NCBI GenBank assembly: GCA_003522145.1
Contig: DPGD01000042.1
Span: forward strand, 1-64,000
Reading direction: 5' to 3'
DNA length: 64,000 bases
DNA from: Clostridiales bacterium
GTDB taxonomy: Bacteria; Bacillota; Clostridia; Oscillospirales; CAG-272
Every line of letters begins with the position of its first letter. Positions within the stretch are counted from its first letter, which is position 1. Below are positions 31,483-41,697 of this stretch, one piece after another. The notes beneath the pieces are model-generated. The model ran no database searches, was not told the origin of the DNA, and saw only the letters and a list, made by a program, of their open reading frames with translations. Position numbers and translations under genes: made by a program.

Positions 31483-33492
31483 ATGGCAGAAAAGAAGGAA
31501 CAGACAAAAAAAGAGGAATACGGCAATCAAAGCATTACCCAGTTAAAGGGAGCGGATCGGGTGCGGAAGCGCCCGGCGGTGATATTCGGCTCCGACGGGT
31601 TGGAAGGGTGCGCCCATGCGGTCTTTGAGATTGTTTCCAACTCTGTGGACGAAGCGAAAGAGGGCTATGGAAATGTAATCAGGGTTACCCGTTTTGCCGA
31701 CCGTTCCATAGAGGTGGAGGATGACGGCAGAGGCATTCCCATGGGCTATAACGAAAAGGAAAAGCGCTACAACTGGGACCTGATTTTCTGCGAGCTCTAT
31801 GCCGGAGGAAAGTATGAAAACAACAAGGAAGGCTCAAACTACGGCTTTTCTCTGGGTCTGAACGGCCTGGGCGCCTGTGCAACCCAGTGCGCTTCGGAAT
31901 ATATGGATGTGCGCTCCTACAGCGGCGGTATACTTTCGGAAATGCACTTCAAAAAGGGAATGCCTTCGGGAAAGCTGAAGGAAACGCCTTTGACGCCCAA
32001 AGAGAAAAAGCATGGGACGGTTATTCGCTGGTTGCCGGACTTGGAGGTCTTCACCGACACCGATATTCCGAAGGAATACTATGAAGAGATGCTGAAAAGG
32101 CAGGCAGTGGTTAACAGCGGTGTCCGGTTCCTTCTGCGCAACGAGACCGAAAAGGGAAGGTTTGAAGAGGAAGAATTTTACTATGAAAACGGGATCGCCG
32201 ACCGGGTGGCGGAGTTGGCCTTGGGCGCATCGCTGACAGAACCGGTGTTCTTTAAGACCGAAACAGCGGGAAGGGACCGGGCGGATTTAGAGGACTACAA
32301 GCTGAAGATGGAAATGTCCTTCTGCGTTTCCAACAGGGAGCACGCCATAGAATACTACCACAACTCCAGCTATCTGGAGCATGGCGGTTCTCCCGAAAAG
32401 GCCACGAAAAGCGCCTTTGTTTCGGCCATTGACAAATACCTGAGGAATTCGGGAAAATACCGGAAAAATGAAAGCAAGATCACCTTTGCGGATGTTTCCG
32501 ACTGTCTTATACTGGTGGTGAACAGCTTTTCCACCAAGACCTCCTATGAGAACCAGACCAAAAAGGCGATCAACAACGCCTTTATTGCCGATGCCATGAC
32601 CGAATGGTTCAAAAAGACTTTGGAAATCTACTTCATTGAGCGGCCTCTGGAGGCGGAGAAGATCGGAAATCAGGTGCTCATCAACAAAAGGAGCAGGGAG
32701 AGCGCCGAAAGCACCCGGCTGGATATCCGGAAAAAACTCAGCGGCAACATGATGGATGTGGCGAACCGTGTGGACAAGTTTGTGGGATGCCGGAGCAAGG
32801 ACGAAACCAAGCGGGAGGTCTATATTGTGGAGGGAGATTCGGCAATGTCCTCCTGTAAAATGGCACGGAACGCCGAATTTCAGGCGGTGTTTCCGGTCAG
32901 GGGAAAAACCCTGAACTGTATGAAATCCACCTATGATAAAATATTCAAAAGCGAAGTGGTGGTGAATCTGCTGAAGGTCATCGGCTGCGGCGTGGAGCTT
33001 TCCGGAAAGGTGAAAGGGGATCTGGCACCCTTTGACCGATCTGCGCTCAAGTGGAACCGGATCATCATCTGTACCGATGCCGACGAGGACGGCTTTCAGA
33101 TCCGCACCCTGCTTCTGACGGTGTTCTACAGGCTGTTGCCCTCTCTTATTGAGATGGGACGGGTGTACATTGCCGAAACGCCTCTTTATGAAATCACGGT
33201 GGGCGAGGAAACCTACTTTGCCTATGACGAAAAGGAAAAGGCCGAGCAGCTGCGGAAGATCGGGAATAAGAAGTATTCTCTGCAGCGCTCCAAGGGCTTG
33301 GGAGAGAACACGCCCGAAATGATGTCCAAGACCACCATGAACCCGGCTACACGCCGACTGATCCGGGTATCCCCTGCGGATGCCCAAAAAACAGCGGAAA
33401 TCTTCGAGATCCTTCTGGGAGACGATCTGGAGGGCAGAAAGCAGTTCATTGCCGAGAACGGTTTTCGCTATGCCGGAGAAGCGGATGTGTGA
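31483..33492 (+). CDS. Type IIA DNA topoisomerase B subunit (GyrB/ParE-like, divergent)
   Basis: A 669-residue GHKL-transducer-TOPRIM protein. The ATPase domain shows 'FEIVSNSVDEAKEG' (catalytic Glu, Asn of the N-box), 'VEDDGRGIPMG', and 'GLNGLGACATQCASE'. The TOPRIM domain shows 'YIVEGDSAMSSCKMARN' and 'IIICTDADEDGFQIRTLLLTVFYRLLP', with Glu and Asp-x-Asp intact. 'LQRSKGLGENTPEMM' is the C-terminal signature. Sequence is clearly diverged from housekeeping GyrB, resembling the second topoisomerase pair of Clostridia, which usually sits next to a GyrA/ParC-like gene. Here the next gene is addB, so the A subunit must be elsewhere. The ATG at 31483 has GGGAG 8 bases upstream. Confidence 0.88.
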   Translation: MAEKKEQTKKEEYGNQSITQLKGADRVRKRPAVIFGSDGLEGCAHAVFEIVSNSVDEAKEGYGNVIRVTRFADRSIEVEDDGRGIPMGYNEKEKRYNWDLIFCELYAGGKYENNKEGSNYGFSLGLNGLGACATQCASEYMDVRSYSGGILSEMHFKKGMPSGKLKETPLTPKEKKHGTVIRWLPDLEVFTDTDIPKEYYEEMLKRQAVVNSGVRFLLRNETEKGRFEEEEFYYENGIADRVAELALGASLTEPVFFKTETAGRDRADLEDYKLKMEMSFCVSNREHAIEYYHNSSYLEHGGSPEKATKSAFVSAIDKYLRNSGKYRKNESKITFADVSDCLILVVNSFSTKTSYENQTKKAINNAFIADAMTEWFKKTLEIYFIERPLEAEKIGNQVLINKRSRESAESTRLDIRKKLSGNMMDVANRVDKFVGCRSKDETKREVYIVEGDSAMSSCKMARNAEFQAVFPVRGKTLNCMKSTYDKIFKSEVVVNLLKVIGCGVELSGKVKGDLAPFDRSALKWNRIIICTDADEDGFQIRTLLLTVFYRLLPSLIEMGRVYIAETPLYEITVGEETYFAYDEKEKAEQLRKIGNKKYSLQRSKGLGENTPEMMSKTTMNPATRRLIRVSPADAQKTAEIFEILLGDDLEGRKQFIAENGFRYAGEADV

Positions 33493-33665
33493 AAGGGCAA
33501 AAGACTGTGGATATAGGGACTAAGGATATAGGGGATAGGACATAAGGGCATAAGAATATAAGAACAAACAAGGAAGAAAAGACGCTCTGCGCACCGGCAC
33601 TTGCAAACCGGCAGACGGGTTGCATTTGGAAGGGCTAAGCAGAAGGGGAAGAAAGGAAAAACGGT

Positions 33666-36600
33666 ATGCTTCGGTTCATCTATGGGTGTCCCGGCAGTGG
33701 AAAAAGCACCTTTTTGACAAATGAGATTACCGAAAATCTGCGCAGGGGCAAGAAGGCAATCCTTCTGGTGCCGGAGCGTTTTGCCGTTTCCTCAGAACAG
33801 CGGGTGACCGCAGTGGGGGGAGAACGGAACCGCATGAATCTGGAGGTTCTTTCTTTCAAGCGGCTCTGCAACCGGGTGTTCCGGGAATATGGCGGCTTAT
33901 GCTATAACTATGCCGGTAAAGGGGGCAAAACCCTGATTTTGTGGCAGGCGTTTTCGGAGGTGCAAAAGGACCTGTCGGTTTACGGAAGACTCCAACTGCA
34001 GGACAGCGGCACCGTGGATGCGTTGTTGGAGGAAATCCTCACCTTCAAACGGGCGGCGATTTCGCCGGAACTGCTGGAAAAAGCGGCCGAACAATGCGAA
34101 AGCCGTACCCAACTGGGCAAAAAAACCGGAGATTTGGCCAAGATCTACCGGGCATACAACGAGCTTTTGTTGCAGAAATACGATGATCCGGAGGAGGATT
34201 TAGAGCGGCTGTATGCCGTTTTGCAAACCCATCGGTTTTTTGAGGATCGGCTGGTGTATGTGGATTCCACAGCGGCCTTCAGCGGACAGGAACTGAAAAT
34301 TCTCGAATGCGCACTTGCCCAAAGTCCGCTGGTCAGCGTGGCATTGGGCTTTTTGCCGGAAGATGACCGGATGATCTTCGGAAAACTGAGATGGTGCAGA
34401 GACGCCCTGCGCCAAGCCGCCCAAAGGGTGGGAACCGAGGAGGGAAAGCCGGTGATCCTTCAAACGCCCTACGGCAAAAACGAGGAACTGTGTTTGTTGG
34501 AGCAGGCGCTGTTCCGGGAGGAACCGACCGTCTATCAGGGTGGGGAAGTGGCCATTCACCTTTCAAGGTGCAGAGGAATTTACGAGGAATGCAAAATGAC
34601 AGCCGCAAGAATTCTGAGGACGGTGCAGAAAGGCGGCCGGTTTTCCGATCAGGGCGTGGTCATGCGCAATCCGGAGGAATACAAAGGAATCCTGGATCGG
34701 GTTTTTGAAGCCAACGGCATTCCCTATGTGTTTACCACGCCGGTGCGGTTGTCTGAAAGAGGAGCCTTCCGGGCGGTGCTGTATGCTTTCAGGCTGTTGG
34801 TGTTCTCCTTTCGGCAGGAGGATCTGCTTTCCTATCTGAGAACCGGTTACTGCGGATTGAGCGATGAGGAAGGCTTTTTCTTGGAGGACTATATCAACCT
34901 CTGGCAGATCGAAGGAAAAAAGCGGTGGTTCGGCGGGGATTTTGCCATGAATCCGGAGGGACACACGGCAGAGCGAAAGGACGATACCGCCGAAAAACTG
35001 AAGCGCATCAATGATTGCAAGGAAAGGCTGATCCTGCCCCTGCGGCAGTTGGATGAGGACTTGGGTGCCTGCAAAACGGTGAAGGAAGGTGCTGTGGCTC
35101 TTTACGACTATTTTGTGGGAATGAAGCTGGAAGAGCAGTTGAACCGGGAGGCTCGCGAAGCCCTTTCGGAAGGAGACGGACGGGAAGCCCAGTGGCTTTC
35201 CCAAACCTACAGAGAGCTTTGCGCCCTGTTGGACGAACTGGTTTATACGGCAGGAGACCGGGCCTGCAGTGGGGCGGAATTGCTTCTGATGATTCAGATT
35301 CTTGCCGAAAAGCGTACCTTTGGCAGTATTCCCGAGGGGAAAGACCGGGTGCTCATTTCCGATACCTTCAATCTGAAGCCCAGCGGGGTGAGCACGCTGT
35401 ATCTGTTGGGCGTGAAGGAGGGGAGCTTTCCGGCGTACAGCCGGGTGTCCGGAATTTTTACCGGAGAGGAAAGGCGCTTTTTGCGCAGTCTGAATGTGGA
35501 GCTTCCCGGGGACGAGGACCGGGCGGTGTATGATGAGGAATACCAGTGCTATGCGGCTTTGACTTTGCCGAAGGACGAGCTGTATGTCACATTCCCTCAG
35601 AAGGATCTGCGGGGAAATGTCTATAAGCCCTCTGAAATTTTTGAGATGTTGGAGCGCTTCGGCGGGAAGGAGGACCAAGAGGAGGACCTTCTTTACGGCA
35701 GGGCCATTTGCTTTGAGGAAGCGCTGAAAAGCGGAAGCGGTGAAAGAATCGGGGCGTTGCAGAAGATCTTTGAAGAGGAAGAATCGGGAATTTCCGCTCT
35801 CTGCCAAAAAGCACCCTTAGTCAATGAAAAGCAGACCCTTTCTTTGCAGACGGTAGAAGAGGTCTATCCCGTTCCCGAATTGGGAACCAGCCAGACAAAG
35901 CTGGAGAACTTTGTGAACTGCCCCTTTTCCTATACCTGCCGGAATATTCTCGGCCTGCAGGAGAAAAAGGGCGGAGCCGTAGAGGTCAACGAGATCGGTA
36001 CGGTATTTCACAGCGTTTTGGAGGGGGTCGTAAAAGAGAGCCTTGAAAAAGGGGAGCGCTTCGGAAGCACCGCCGATGAAGAATTGCGCTGTCGGGTGAG
36101 TCGGATCATCGAACAACTGAAAACCCAGATACTTGGCGAAGAAGAGAATGTCTTTTTGGAACAGCTTTTTTCCAGAGTGCGGGAAAGCGCCTGTATTCTG
36201 GCCATGAATCTGCGGGACGAATTGGAACAAAGCCGATTTGAGCCGAAATTCTGCGAGCTGAAATTCGGCTTAACCGGTGAAGAAAAGGAGTTTACTCTGC
36301 CGGCCGTGGTCACAAAAGGAGAAAACCGGGTGAGGATCCGGGGATGTGCCGACCGTGTAGACGCCTGCAGGATCGGCGGCAAGGTGTATCTGCGGGTGGT
36401 GGACTATAAAACCGGCAGCAAGCTCTTCAGAGAAGAGGACCTGAAGGATGGGCACAATCTGCAGATGTTTCTGTATATGAAGGCTCTGTGTGCCTGCCGG
36501 GAAGAGAATTTCCTGAAAGGAATAGGGGCAGAGAAGGGCGAACAGACCCAATCGGCAGGCGTAGTCTACCAGATCGTTTCCGAGCCTTCCGTAAAGGCGG

Positions 36601-36947
36601 AAAAATGGCTGGGCGCCGCTGAAGCGCAGGAGAAGCTCCGGACGGGCATAAAGCGCAGCGGACTGCTCATCGACGACAAGAAGGTGCTGGAGGCGATGTA
36701 TCGGGGCGGAAGCAGCGTTTTTTCGCCTCGAAAGGCAAGCTCCCAAAGGCTTCCCACGGTGCCCGCCGAACAGTTTGAAGAGGATTTGAAGGCGGTGGAT
36801 GAAACGCTTTCGGAGATTGCCGGAAGAATGCGGAGCGGGCAGGCGGATGCCACGCCCGGAAAGGGAAAAGGCAGCTGTACCTATTGTCCCATGCTCCCGG
36901 TCTGCCGCAACCGGAAGAAGGAAAGCGGGGAGGAAGAAGAGGAATGA
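33666..36947 (+). CDS. addB: AddAB helicase-nuclease, subunit B
   Basis: A 1093-residue AddB subunit of the RecBCD-type enzyme that resects double-strand breaks and loads RecA at Chi. The N-terminus has the P-loop GCPGSGKS (about residues 8-15). The C-terminal nuclease domain has 'RVVDYKTGSKLF'. Cysteines in 'NCPFSYTCRNIL' before the nuclease and 'CTYCPMLPVCRNR' at the end supply the conserved 4Fe-4S staple. The size is typical. addA starts 15 bp downstream. The 33493-33665 leader carries a short degenerate AAGGATATAGGG-like repetition but no clear promoter, so readthrough from the topoisomerase gene is possible. Confidence 0.96.
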   Translation: MLRFIYGCPGSGKSTFLTNEITENLRRGKKAILLVPERFAVSSEQRVTAVGGERNRMNLEVLSFKRLCNRVFREYGGLCYNYAGKGGKTLILWQAFSEVQKDLSVYGRLQLQDSGTVDALLEEILTFKRAAISPELLEKAAEQCESRTQLGKKTGDLAKIYRAYNELLLQKYDDPEEDLERLYAVLQTHRFFEDRLVYVDSTAAFSGQELKILECALAQSPLVSVALGFLPEDDRMIFGKLRWCRDALRQAAQRVGTEEGKPVILQTPYGKNEELCLLEQALFREEPTVYQGGEVAIHLSRCRGIYEECKMTAARILRTVQKGGRFSDQGVVMRNPEEYKGILDRVFEANGIPYVFTTPVRLSERGAFRAVLYAFRLLVFSFRQEDLLSYLRTGYCGLSDEEGFFLEDYINLWQIEGKKRWFGGDFAMNPEGHTAERKDDTAEKLKRINDCKERLILPLRQLDEDLGACKTVKEGAVALYDYFVGMKLEEQLNREAREALSEGDGREAQWLSQTYRELCALLDELVYTAGDRACSGAELLLMIQILAEKRTFGSIPEGKDRVLISDTFNLKPSGVSTLYLLGVKEGSFPAYSRVSGIFTGEERRFLRSLNVELPGDEDRAVYDEEYQCYAALTLPKDELYVTFPQKDLRGNVYKPSEIFEMLERFGGKEDQEEDLLYGRAICFEEALKSGSGERIGALQKIFEEEESGISALCQKAPLVNEKQTLSLQTVEEVYPVPELGTSQTKLENFVNCPFSYTCRNILGLQEKKGGAVEVNEIGTVFHSVLEGVVKESLEKGERFGSTADEELRCRVSRIIEQLKTQILGEEENVFLEQLFSRVRESACILAMNLRDELEQSRFEPKFCELKFGLTGEEKEFTLPAVVTKGENRVRIRGCADRVDACRIGGKVYLRVVDYKTGSKLFREEDLKDGHNLQMFLYMKALCACREENFLKGIGAEKGEQTQSAGVVYQIVSEPSVKAEKWLGAAEAQEKLRTGIKRSGLLIDDKKVLEAMYRGGSSVFSPRKASSQRLPTVPAEQFEEDLKAVDETLSEIAGRMRSGQADATPGKGKGSCTYCPMLPVCRNRKKESGEEEEE

Positions 36948-36962
36948 AGGGAGAAATGCACT

Positions 36963-39900
36963 GTGGCGGTATTCAGAGATAATCCGGGACAGAAGCTGGC
37001 CATCGGGACCGACGGGGCGGAATTGCTGATCTCGGCCTCTGCCGGCACCGGAAAAACAAGCACCCTTTGCCGTCGGATTTTGAAAAAAGTGACCGAGGGG
37101 GAGGCCCCCTCCTCCTTAGATCGGCTTTTGGTGGTGACCTTCACCAATGCTTCCGCCGCCGATATGCGCAGAAAACTGGGCGAAACACTGAGGGAGGCGC
37201 TGGGCAAAGCGGAAAACGGGGAGAAAAAACGGCGTATCAAGGAGCAGTTGAAGCTCCTGCCGCTGTGCCGTATCGGAACGATCGACAGCTACTGCTACGA
37301 GTTGGTACGGGAGCATTTTGACCTGTTGAACCTTTCGCCCAAAATCCGGATCGCAGACGATGTGGAGCTGTACAAAACCAAAATCTCCTGTATGCGGCGG
37401 GCCATGGAAAAAATGTACCGGGAGAACGCCCTCTTTCCCGAGACGGCGGGCAGTTTTCTTTCTTCCTACAGCGACAAGGATCTGTGCGCCGTGCTGGTGG
37501 CGCTGTATGAAAAGATCGAGAACACCTCCAAAGGGCTGGAAGCTCTGTTCGAACAGGCGGCCGACTATGAACAGGCGGCGTCTTTGCCCTTTGAAGAGGG
37601 AAAATTCGGTCGGTATTTCCTGCAAAGAAACAGGCTGGTGCTTTCGTATTTTCTCGAAGAATACACGGCTTTTGAACGGGAACTGGACGGAAGAAGCCCG
37701 GAGGAAAAGGGTGTCAAAAAGTGTACCGAGATTTGTCGGGCGGAAAAAGAAGCGGTGAAAGAGCTCTTGGAGCATCTGAGGGTGCCTTCCTATATGCAGG
37801 AGGTTCTTGACCGGACGGAATTTGCAAAGCTGGTCAGCATGGGGGAGGATCCGGCGTATATCCGTTTCAAGGAGGCGCGGGATCTTTTCAAGGACTACAT
37901 GAAGTCCTATAAAAATGCGCTTTTGGACTTCAATTTTAGAGATCGGCAAAGGATTCTCGAAGCCGAGGGACAAATGCACCGATGCCTGAAGGAGCTCTTG
38001 GAAATCTACCGTAAGGACCTTTGGGAAAAGAAAAGAGCGGCAGGAGTTCTGGAGTTTTCGGACATTGAAAGACTTTCCAAAGAACTGCTTCTTCAGGGAG
38101 AAGAAAAAACACCGCTGGCGCAGGAGCTGGGGGCATCCTTTGACGAGGTGTACATCGACGAATACCAGGATGTGAACCAACTGCAAAACGATATTTTCAA
38201 AGCACTTTCAAAGAACAACCGGTTTGTGGTGGGCGATGTGAAGCAGTCGATCTATGGCTTCCGGGGTGCCTGCCCCGAAATTTTCAGCGAATTGCGGGAA
38301 AGCTATCCTCCGGCGGAGGAGGGAAAAGAGCGGGGACGGATCTTTTTTGATCTGAACTACCGTTGCCAGAAAAAGCTCATTGCCTTCATCAATGAAGTCT
38401 GCGGGAAGCTGTTGTCCTTCTGCAGCGATATGCACTACCATGAGCAGGACAATCTGCGTTCCGAAAAGGACGAAGAGGAGGAAAGCGGGTCGCTGCTGCC
38501 CCAGATTTGTCTGGTGACCGGCCAGGAGGAGTTTGCCAAGGGAAAACATGCGGAGGCGATGTATACCGCCAAGAGCATTGCCGCACTGCTGAAGCAGGGA
38601 ACGAAAGGCGAGGATATTGCTCTGCTTTTGCGCAACATGACCGGCGCTCCTTCGTTGACGGCGGCCTTGGATCAAATGGGCGTTCCCTACAGTATCAACT
38701 GCCGGAAAGGCTTTTTTGAATGCCCGGAGGTGTTGCTTCTGCGGTGCTTGCTGGAGTCGATTCACAACCCGACCAAGGATATTTATCTGGCAGGCGCACT
38801 GAAAAGTCCGGTGTTCGGATTCACCCTGGACGATCTGTACAGGGTGAAAAAGGGAAGGGAAAAAAAGAGCCTTTACGGGGCCTTGCAGGACTATGCAGAG
38901 AAGACAGGCGAAGAAAAAGCCGCCAAAGCTCTGCGGTTCCTTTCCGGGATGCGCAAAATGGCCAAGGAAGCCCCGGTCGATAAATTGGTTTACACGGTTT
39001 TGGGCGACTGTATGCTCCTTCCTCTGCTTTCCAAGGGACAGAGCGCCGGAAGAGCCACGGAAATTCAGGACAATCTGCTGTATTTTTACGATCTGGTACG
39101 GATCTATTCTATGGACGGCAAAGTGGACCTCGGAAGGGTGCTCAGCCGGATCTCCGACATGGCCGAACGGAATGTGGCAAGCGACGGAAAGTCCGGAGAA
39201 CCGGAAAAGGGAAAGGTGCAGATCATGACCGTGCATGCAAGCAAGGGTCTGGAATTTCCGGTTTGTTGGCTGTACGGCTGCGGAAAGAGCTTAGGCGGCG
39301 GACACCTGCAGGGCAAGAAGTATTCCTCCGTTTACGGGCAGGAATTCCGGGTAAAAAATCCGGACTATCCGGGCATATACGATCGTTCGGAGGCTGACGC
39401 CGTGATTTGCGCCGTCGAAAAAGAGAAGGCCTTCAACGAGGAGGCCCGGTTGCTGTATGTGGCGCTGACCAGAGCCAGAAGCAAGCTCTTTGTCAGTGCT
39501 CAGGTGAGCAGGAGTAAGCTGGCGCAGTTGGAGAGCTATCGGGAAAACGGAGTTCACCACCGCTATCCTTTGGAGCAGAATTTTTCGGTGATTTCGATGA
39601 TTCTCGGCGCTGTCGGAGGGAAGACGGGACTGTATGAGCTGTATATCGACCAACTTCCGGCAGGCTTGGAGGAAGCGGAGCCTGAAATTTTCCAAGAGGA
39701 ACAGGCGGAAATTCTGCCGGACCCAAGGCTTGAAAAAGAAATGCGGGATCGCCTTTCCTATGTATATCCCTATAAGGCCTCAACGGAATTGCCGGCAAAA
39801 AAGGCAGTTTCCCTCTTAACGCCTACGGTTCTGGACGACGGGGGGGAGGCTTTGGATGTGTTGGCTGAGTGGCAGGAGCCTACGGTCGGCGAACAGATCA

Positions 39901-40502
39901 AGCCGGCGTTTATCCTGGAGGCGGAGAGAGGTCAGAAGCGCCCCACGCCCGCCGAGCGGGGAACGGCGACCCATGCCTTCCTTCAATTCTGTGATTTTGA
40001 ATATTTGGAGAAGGAAGGGTTCGAGCAGGAACGGAAACGGTTGGTGGAGCGGGCCTTTTTGAGCGCCCCGGTGGCGGATATGGTGGAGCGTGAGCCGGTG
40101 GAAGCCTTCATGAAAAGCGAGCTTTATAAAAGAATGCGCCGGTCTGCCGAGTCTTACAGGGAACAGCGGTTTCTCATTGCTCTTCCGGCTGTCGAATTTA
40201 CGGAAGAGGAGGAAAAAAGAAAGGTCCTTGCGAACGAAGAGCTTCTTGTGCAGGGTGTGATCGATTGTTTCTTCCTGGAAAAAGACGGAAAAGCGGTGCT
40301 TTTCGACTATAAGACCGACCATTTTTCAAAGGAGGAGCTGAAAGACCCGCAGGCCTGCGGGGAAATACTGGCGGAACGGCACCGGAAACAACTGTTTTAC
40401 TATCGGGAAGCGGTGATGAAAATGCTGGCCCGTCCGGTGGACGAATGCTACCTGTATTCCTTTGCCCTGAGGCAGGCGGTTCCGGTGTCTTTTGAGGACT
40501 GA
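36963..40502 (+). CDS. addA: AddAB helicase-nuclease, subunit A
   Basis: A 1179-residue UvrD-type helicase fused to a RecB-type nuclease. Helicase motifs: 'LLISASAGTGKTSTLCRRIL' (Walker A), 'VYIDEYQDVNQLQNDIF' (motif II), 'VVGDVKQSIYGFRGACP' (III), 'IMTVHASKGLEFPVCWL' (V) and 'LLYVALTRARSKLFV' (VI). The C-terminal nuclease motif is 'AVLFDYKTDHF'. The start is GTG with a GGGAG ribosome binding site. With AddB it forms the break-processing complex. It ends before a strong hairpin. Confidence 0.97.
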   Translation: MAVFRDNPGQKLAIGTDGAELLISASAGTGKTSTLCRRILKKVTEGEAPSSLDRLLVVTFTNASAADMRRKLGETLREALGKAENGEKKRRIKEQLKLLPLCRIGTIDSYCYELVREHFDLLNLSPKIRIADDVELYKTKISCMRRAMEKMYRENALFPETAGSFLSSYSDKDLCAVLVALYEKIENTSKGLEALFEQAADYEQAASLPFEEGKFGRYFLQRNRLVLSYFLEEYTAFERELDGRSPEEKGVKKCTEICRAEKEAVKELLEHLRVPSYMQEVLDRTEFAKLVSMGEDPAYIRFKEARDLFKDYMKSYKNALLDFNFRDRQRILEAEGQMHRCLKELLEIYRKDLWEKKRAAGVLEFSDIERLSKELLLQGEEKTPLAQELGASFDEVYIDEYQDVNQLQNDIFKALSKNNRFVVGDVKQSIYGFRGACPEIFSELRESYPPAEEGKERGRIFFDLNYRCQKKLIAFINEVCGKLLSFCSDMHYHEQDNLRSEKDEEEESGSLLPQICLVTGQEEFAKGKHAEAMYTAKSIAALLKQGTKGEDIALLLRNMTGAPSLTAALDQMGVPYSINCRKGFFECPEVLLLRCLLESIHNPTKDIYLAGALKSPVFGFTLDDLYRVKKGREKKSLYGALQDYAEKTGEEKAAKALRFLSGMRKMAKEAPVDKLVYTVLGDCMLLPLLSKGQSAGRATEIQDNLLYFYDLVRIYSMDGKVDLGRVLSRISDMAERNVASDGKSGEPEKGKVQIMTVHASKGLEFPVCWLYGCGKSLGGGHLQGKKYSSVYGQEFRVKNPDYPGIYDRSEADAVICAVEKEKAFNEEARLLYVALTRARSKLFVSAQVSRSKLAQLESYRENGVHHRYPLEQNFSVISMILGAVGGKTGLYELYIDQLPAGLEEAEPEIFQEEQAEILPDPRLEKEMRDRLSYVYPYKASTELPAKKAVSLLTPTVLDDGGEALDVLAEWQEPTVGEQIKPAFILEAERGQKRPTPAERGTATHAFLQFCDFEYLEKEGFEQERKRLVERAFLSAPVADMVEREPVEAFMKSELYKRMRRSAESYREQRFLIALPAVEFTEEEEKRKVLANEELLVQGVIDCFFLEKDGKAVLFDYKTDHFSKEELKDPQACGEILAERHRKQLFYYREAVMKMLARPVDECYLYSFALRQAVPVSFED

Positions 40503-40764
40503 GGTTTTCAAATAAGCATTTGGCGGGGAGGAGTCTACAATTCGGAAAATTGATTTTGCCGGACAGGATTTGCAGGCGGAAGGGCGTTTCTGCATACCGT
40601 TTGATTTCTGTTTCTCTCTTGGAGAGACACAAAGCAGGTGGACAATGTGCTGTCTTGAAAGGACACAGAGTCATTTTGAAAAAGCAAAAAGAGACCGGTG
40701 CAAGGGCGACCACTATATAAGACAGTAATTTGAAAACAACAACTGAATGCATCCAATAGATGTG

Positions 40765-40796
40765 ACAGAGGCAGGGATATTTCACCCTGCCTCTGT
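40765..40796. terminator. Bidirectional hairpin between addA and the 115-aa gene
   Basis: A 12-bp perfect stem (ACAGAGGCAGGG / CCCTGCCTCTGT) with an 8-base loop between convergent genes. No strong T-run. The remaining intergenic sequence 40503-40859 shows no gene or repeat. Confidence 0.65.
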
Positions 40797-40859
40797 GCTA
40801 TTGAAAACCGGCCTGCAAATTGATTGAATAGAATCATTTTGTCCTAAAAAGCGGAAAAT

Positions 40860-41207
40860 CTATCCTTCCCCTTGTTCATCACAAAGCTCATTGACCACGG
40901 CAATCCGTGTGCCGCTGACCGTGATTTCTGCGTATACCTTTCCTGCATTCTGATGAGTAATTTTTCTCAGAACCGGGGAGTCGCTTGATAGGATGTACGC
41001 ATGCAAAACCGCACTGTTTGGTAAAATTTGCTCCACTGTGTGGCATTCGATTCCAAAAAGCGCCTGCTTTTCCGGTTCCATATCCTCAAACACATTCATC
41101 ATCGATACCGTATATCCCTTGAGTGAGCAGCGAAGTCCCGCGCAGAACGCTCCGTCGCAGCAAGGGAATCCGTCTTTTTTGCCGTCGCATTCCCACTCAA
41201 TCCGCAT
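40860..41207 (-). CDS. Unknown 115-aa protein coupled to an XRE regulator
   Basis: A 115-residue soluble protein with no recognised family. It starts 'MRIEWECDGKKDGFPCCDGAFCAGLRCSLKGYTV', contains a cluster of cysteines (Cys7, 16, 17, 22, 27) and ends acidic. Its ATG lies inside the last codons of the XRE gene (11-bp overlap), so it is translated together with the regulator. This coupling suggests that it modulates or is sensed by the regulator, but that is inference only. Confidence 0.65.
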   Translation of the reverse strand: MRIEWECDGKKDGFPCCDGAFCAGLRCSLKGYTVSMMNVFEDMEPEKQALFGIECHTVEQILPNSAVLHAYILSSDSPVLRKITHQNAGKVYAEITVSGTRIAVVNELCDEQGEG

Positions 41208-41697
41208 CGCCCGTCACCTCAATTTTGACGAACATGTTCCCGGTCTTCACTTCAGCTACAGGCCCCACAGCCCCTGATCGGAGCAGCTTCAGCGCCGGAA
41301 CCACGGCGGGCATGGCATCTTTATTGCAGATGAGCTCCTCCAAAGTGCCCGATTCCTCCGCCCCAAACACCAGTTCTGCCGGAAATCGTGCCTTCACACT
41401 GCATGTATCCTTCCCGGTATCTGTATCTACCGTAATTTCCAGCATCCGACGGTCTATGTTTTCCGTCTTTTTTAACTGTACGGTTGGAGCCTCTTCGCTC
41501 CCATGGATCAGCGTGTCCACAGTGCATCCGAGAATGGTCGCCAGCCGCCCCGTACTCTCAAGATCCGGGTAAGAGAGGTCATTCTCCCACTTCGACACGG
41601 CCTGTGCAGTCACACAACATTTTTCTGCCAGTTCCTCCTGCGTAAGCCCCACCTTTTTTCTGTGCAACGCGATGGTTTGTCCTATGGTCGTTTTCAT
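41197..41697 (-). CDS. XRE-family HTH regulator
   Basis: A 166-residue protein. The N-terminal Cro/C1-type helix-turn-helix is clear ('IGQTIALHRKKVGLTQEELAEKCCVTAQAVSKWENDLSYPDLESTGRLATILGCTVDTLI', residues about 5-64). The C-terminal 100 residues are an unrecognised domain rather than a peptidase or cupin. 'Regulator plus small unknown partner' resembles some stress or toxin-antitoxin-like units, but no toxin motif is seen. The ATG has AAGGAG upstream. Confidence 0.88.
   Translation of the reverse strand: MKTTIGQTIALHRKKVGLTQEELAEKCCVTAQAVSKWENDLSYPDLESTGRLATILGCTVDTLIHGSEEAPTVQLKKTENIDRRMLEITVDTDTGKDTCSVKARFPAELVFGAEESGTLEELICNKDAMPAVVPALKLLRSGAVGPVAEVKTGNMFVKIEVTGDAD

Noticed and set aside
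34563..35807. 414-codon open frame on the minus strand opposite addB
   Set aside because: Shadow of addB, with no start context.
40535..40837. 100-codon open frame on the minus strand after addA
   Set aside because: No ribosome binding site and no family; it spans the hairpin at 40765.
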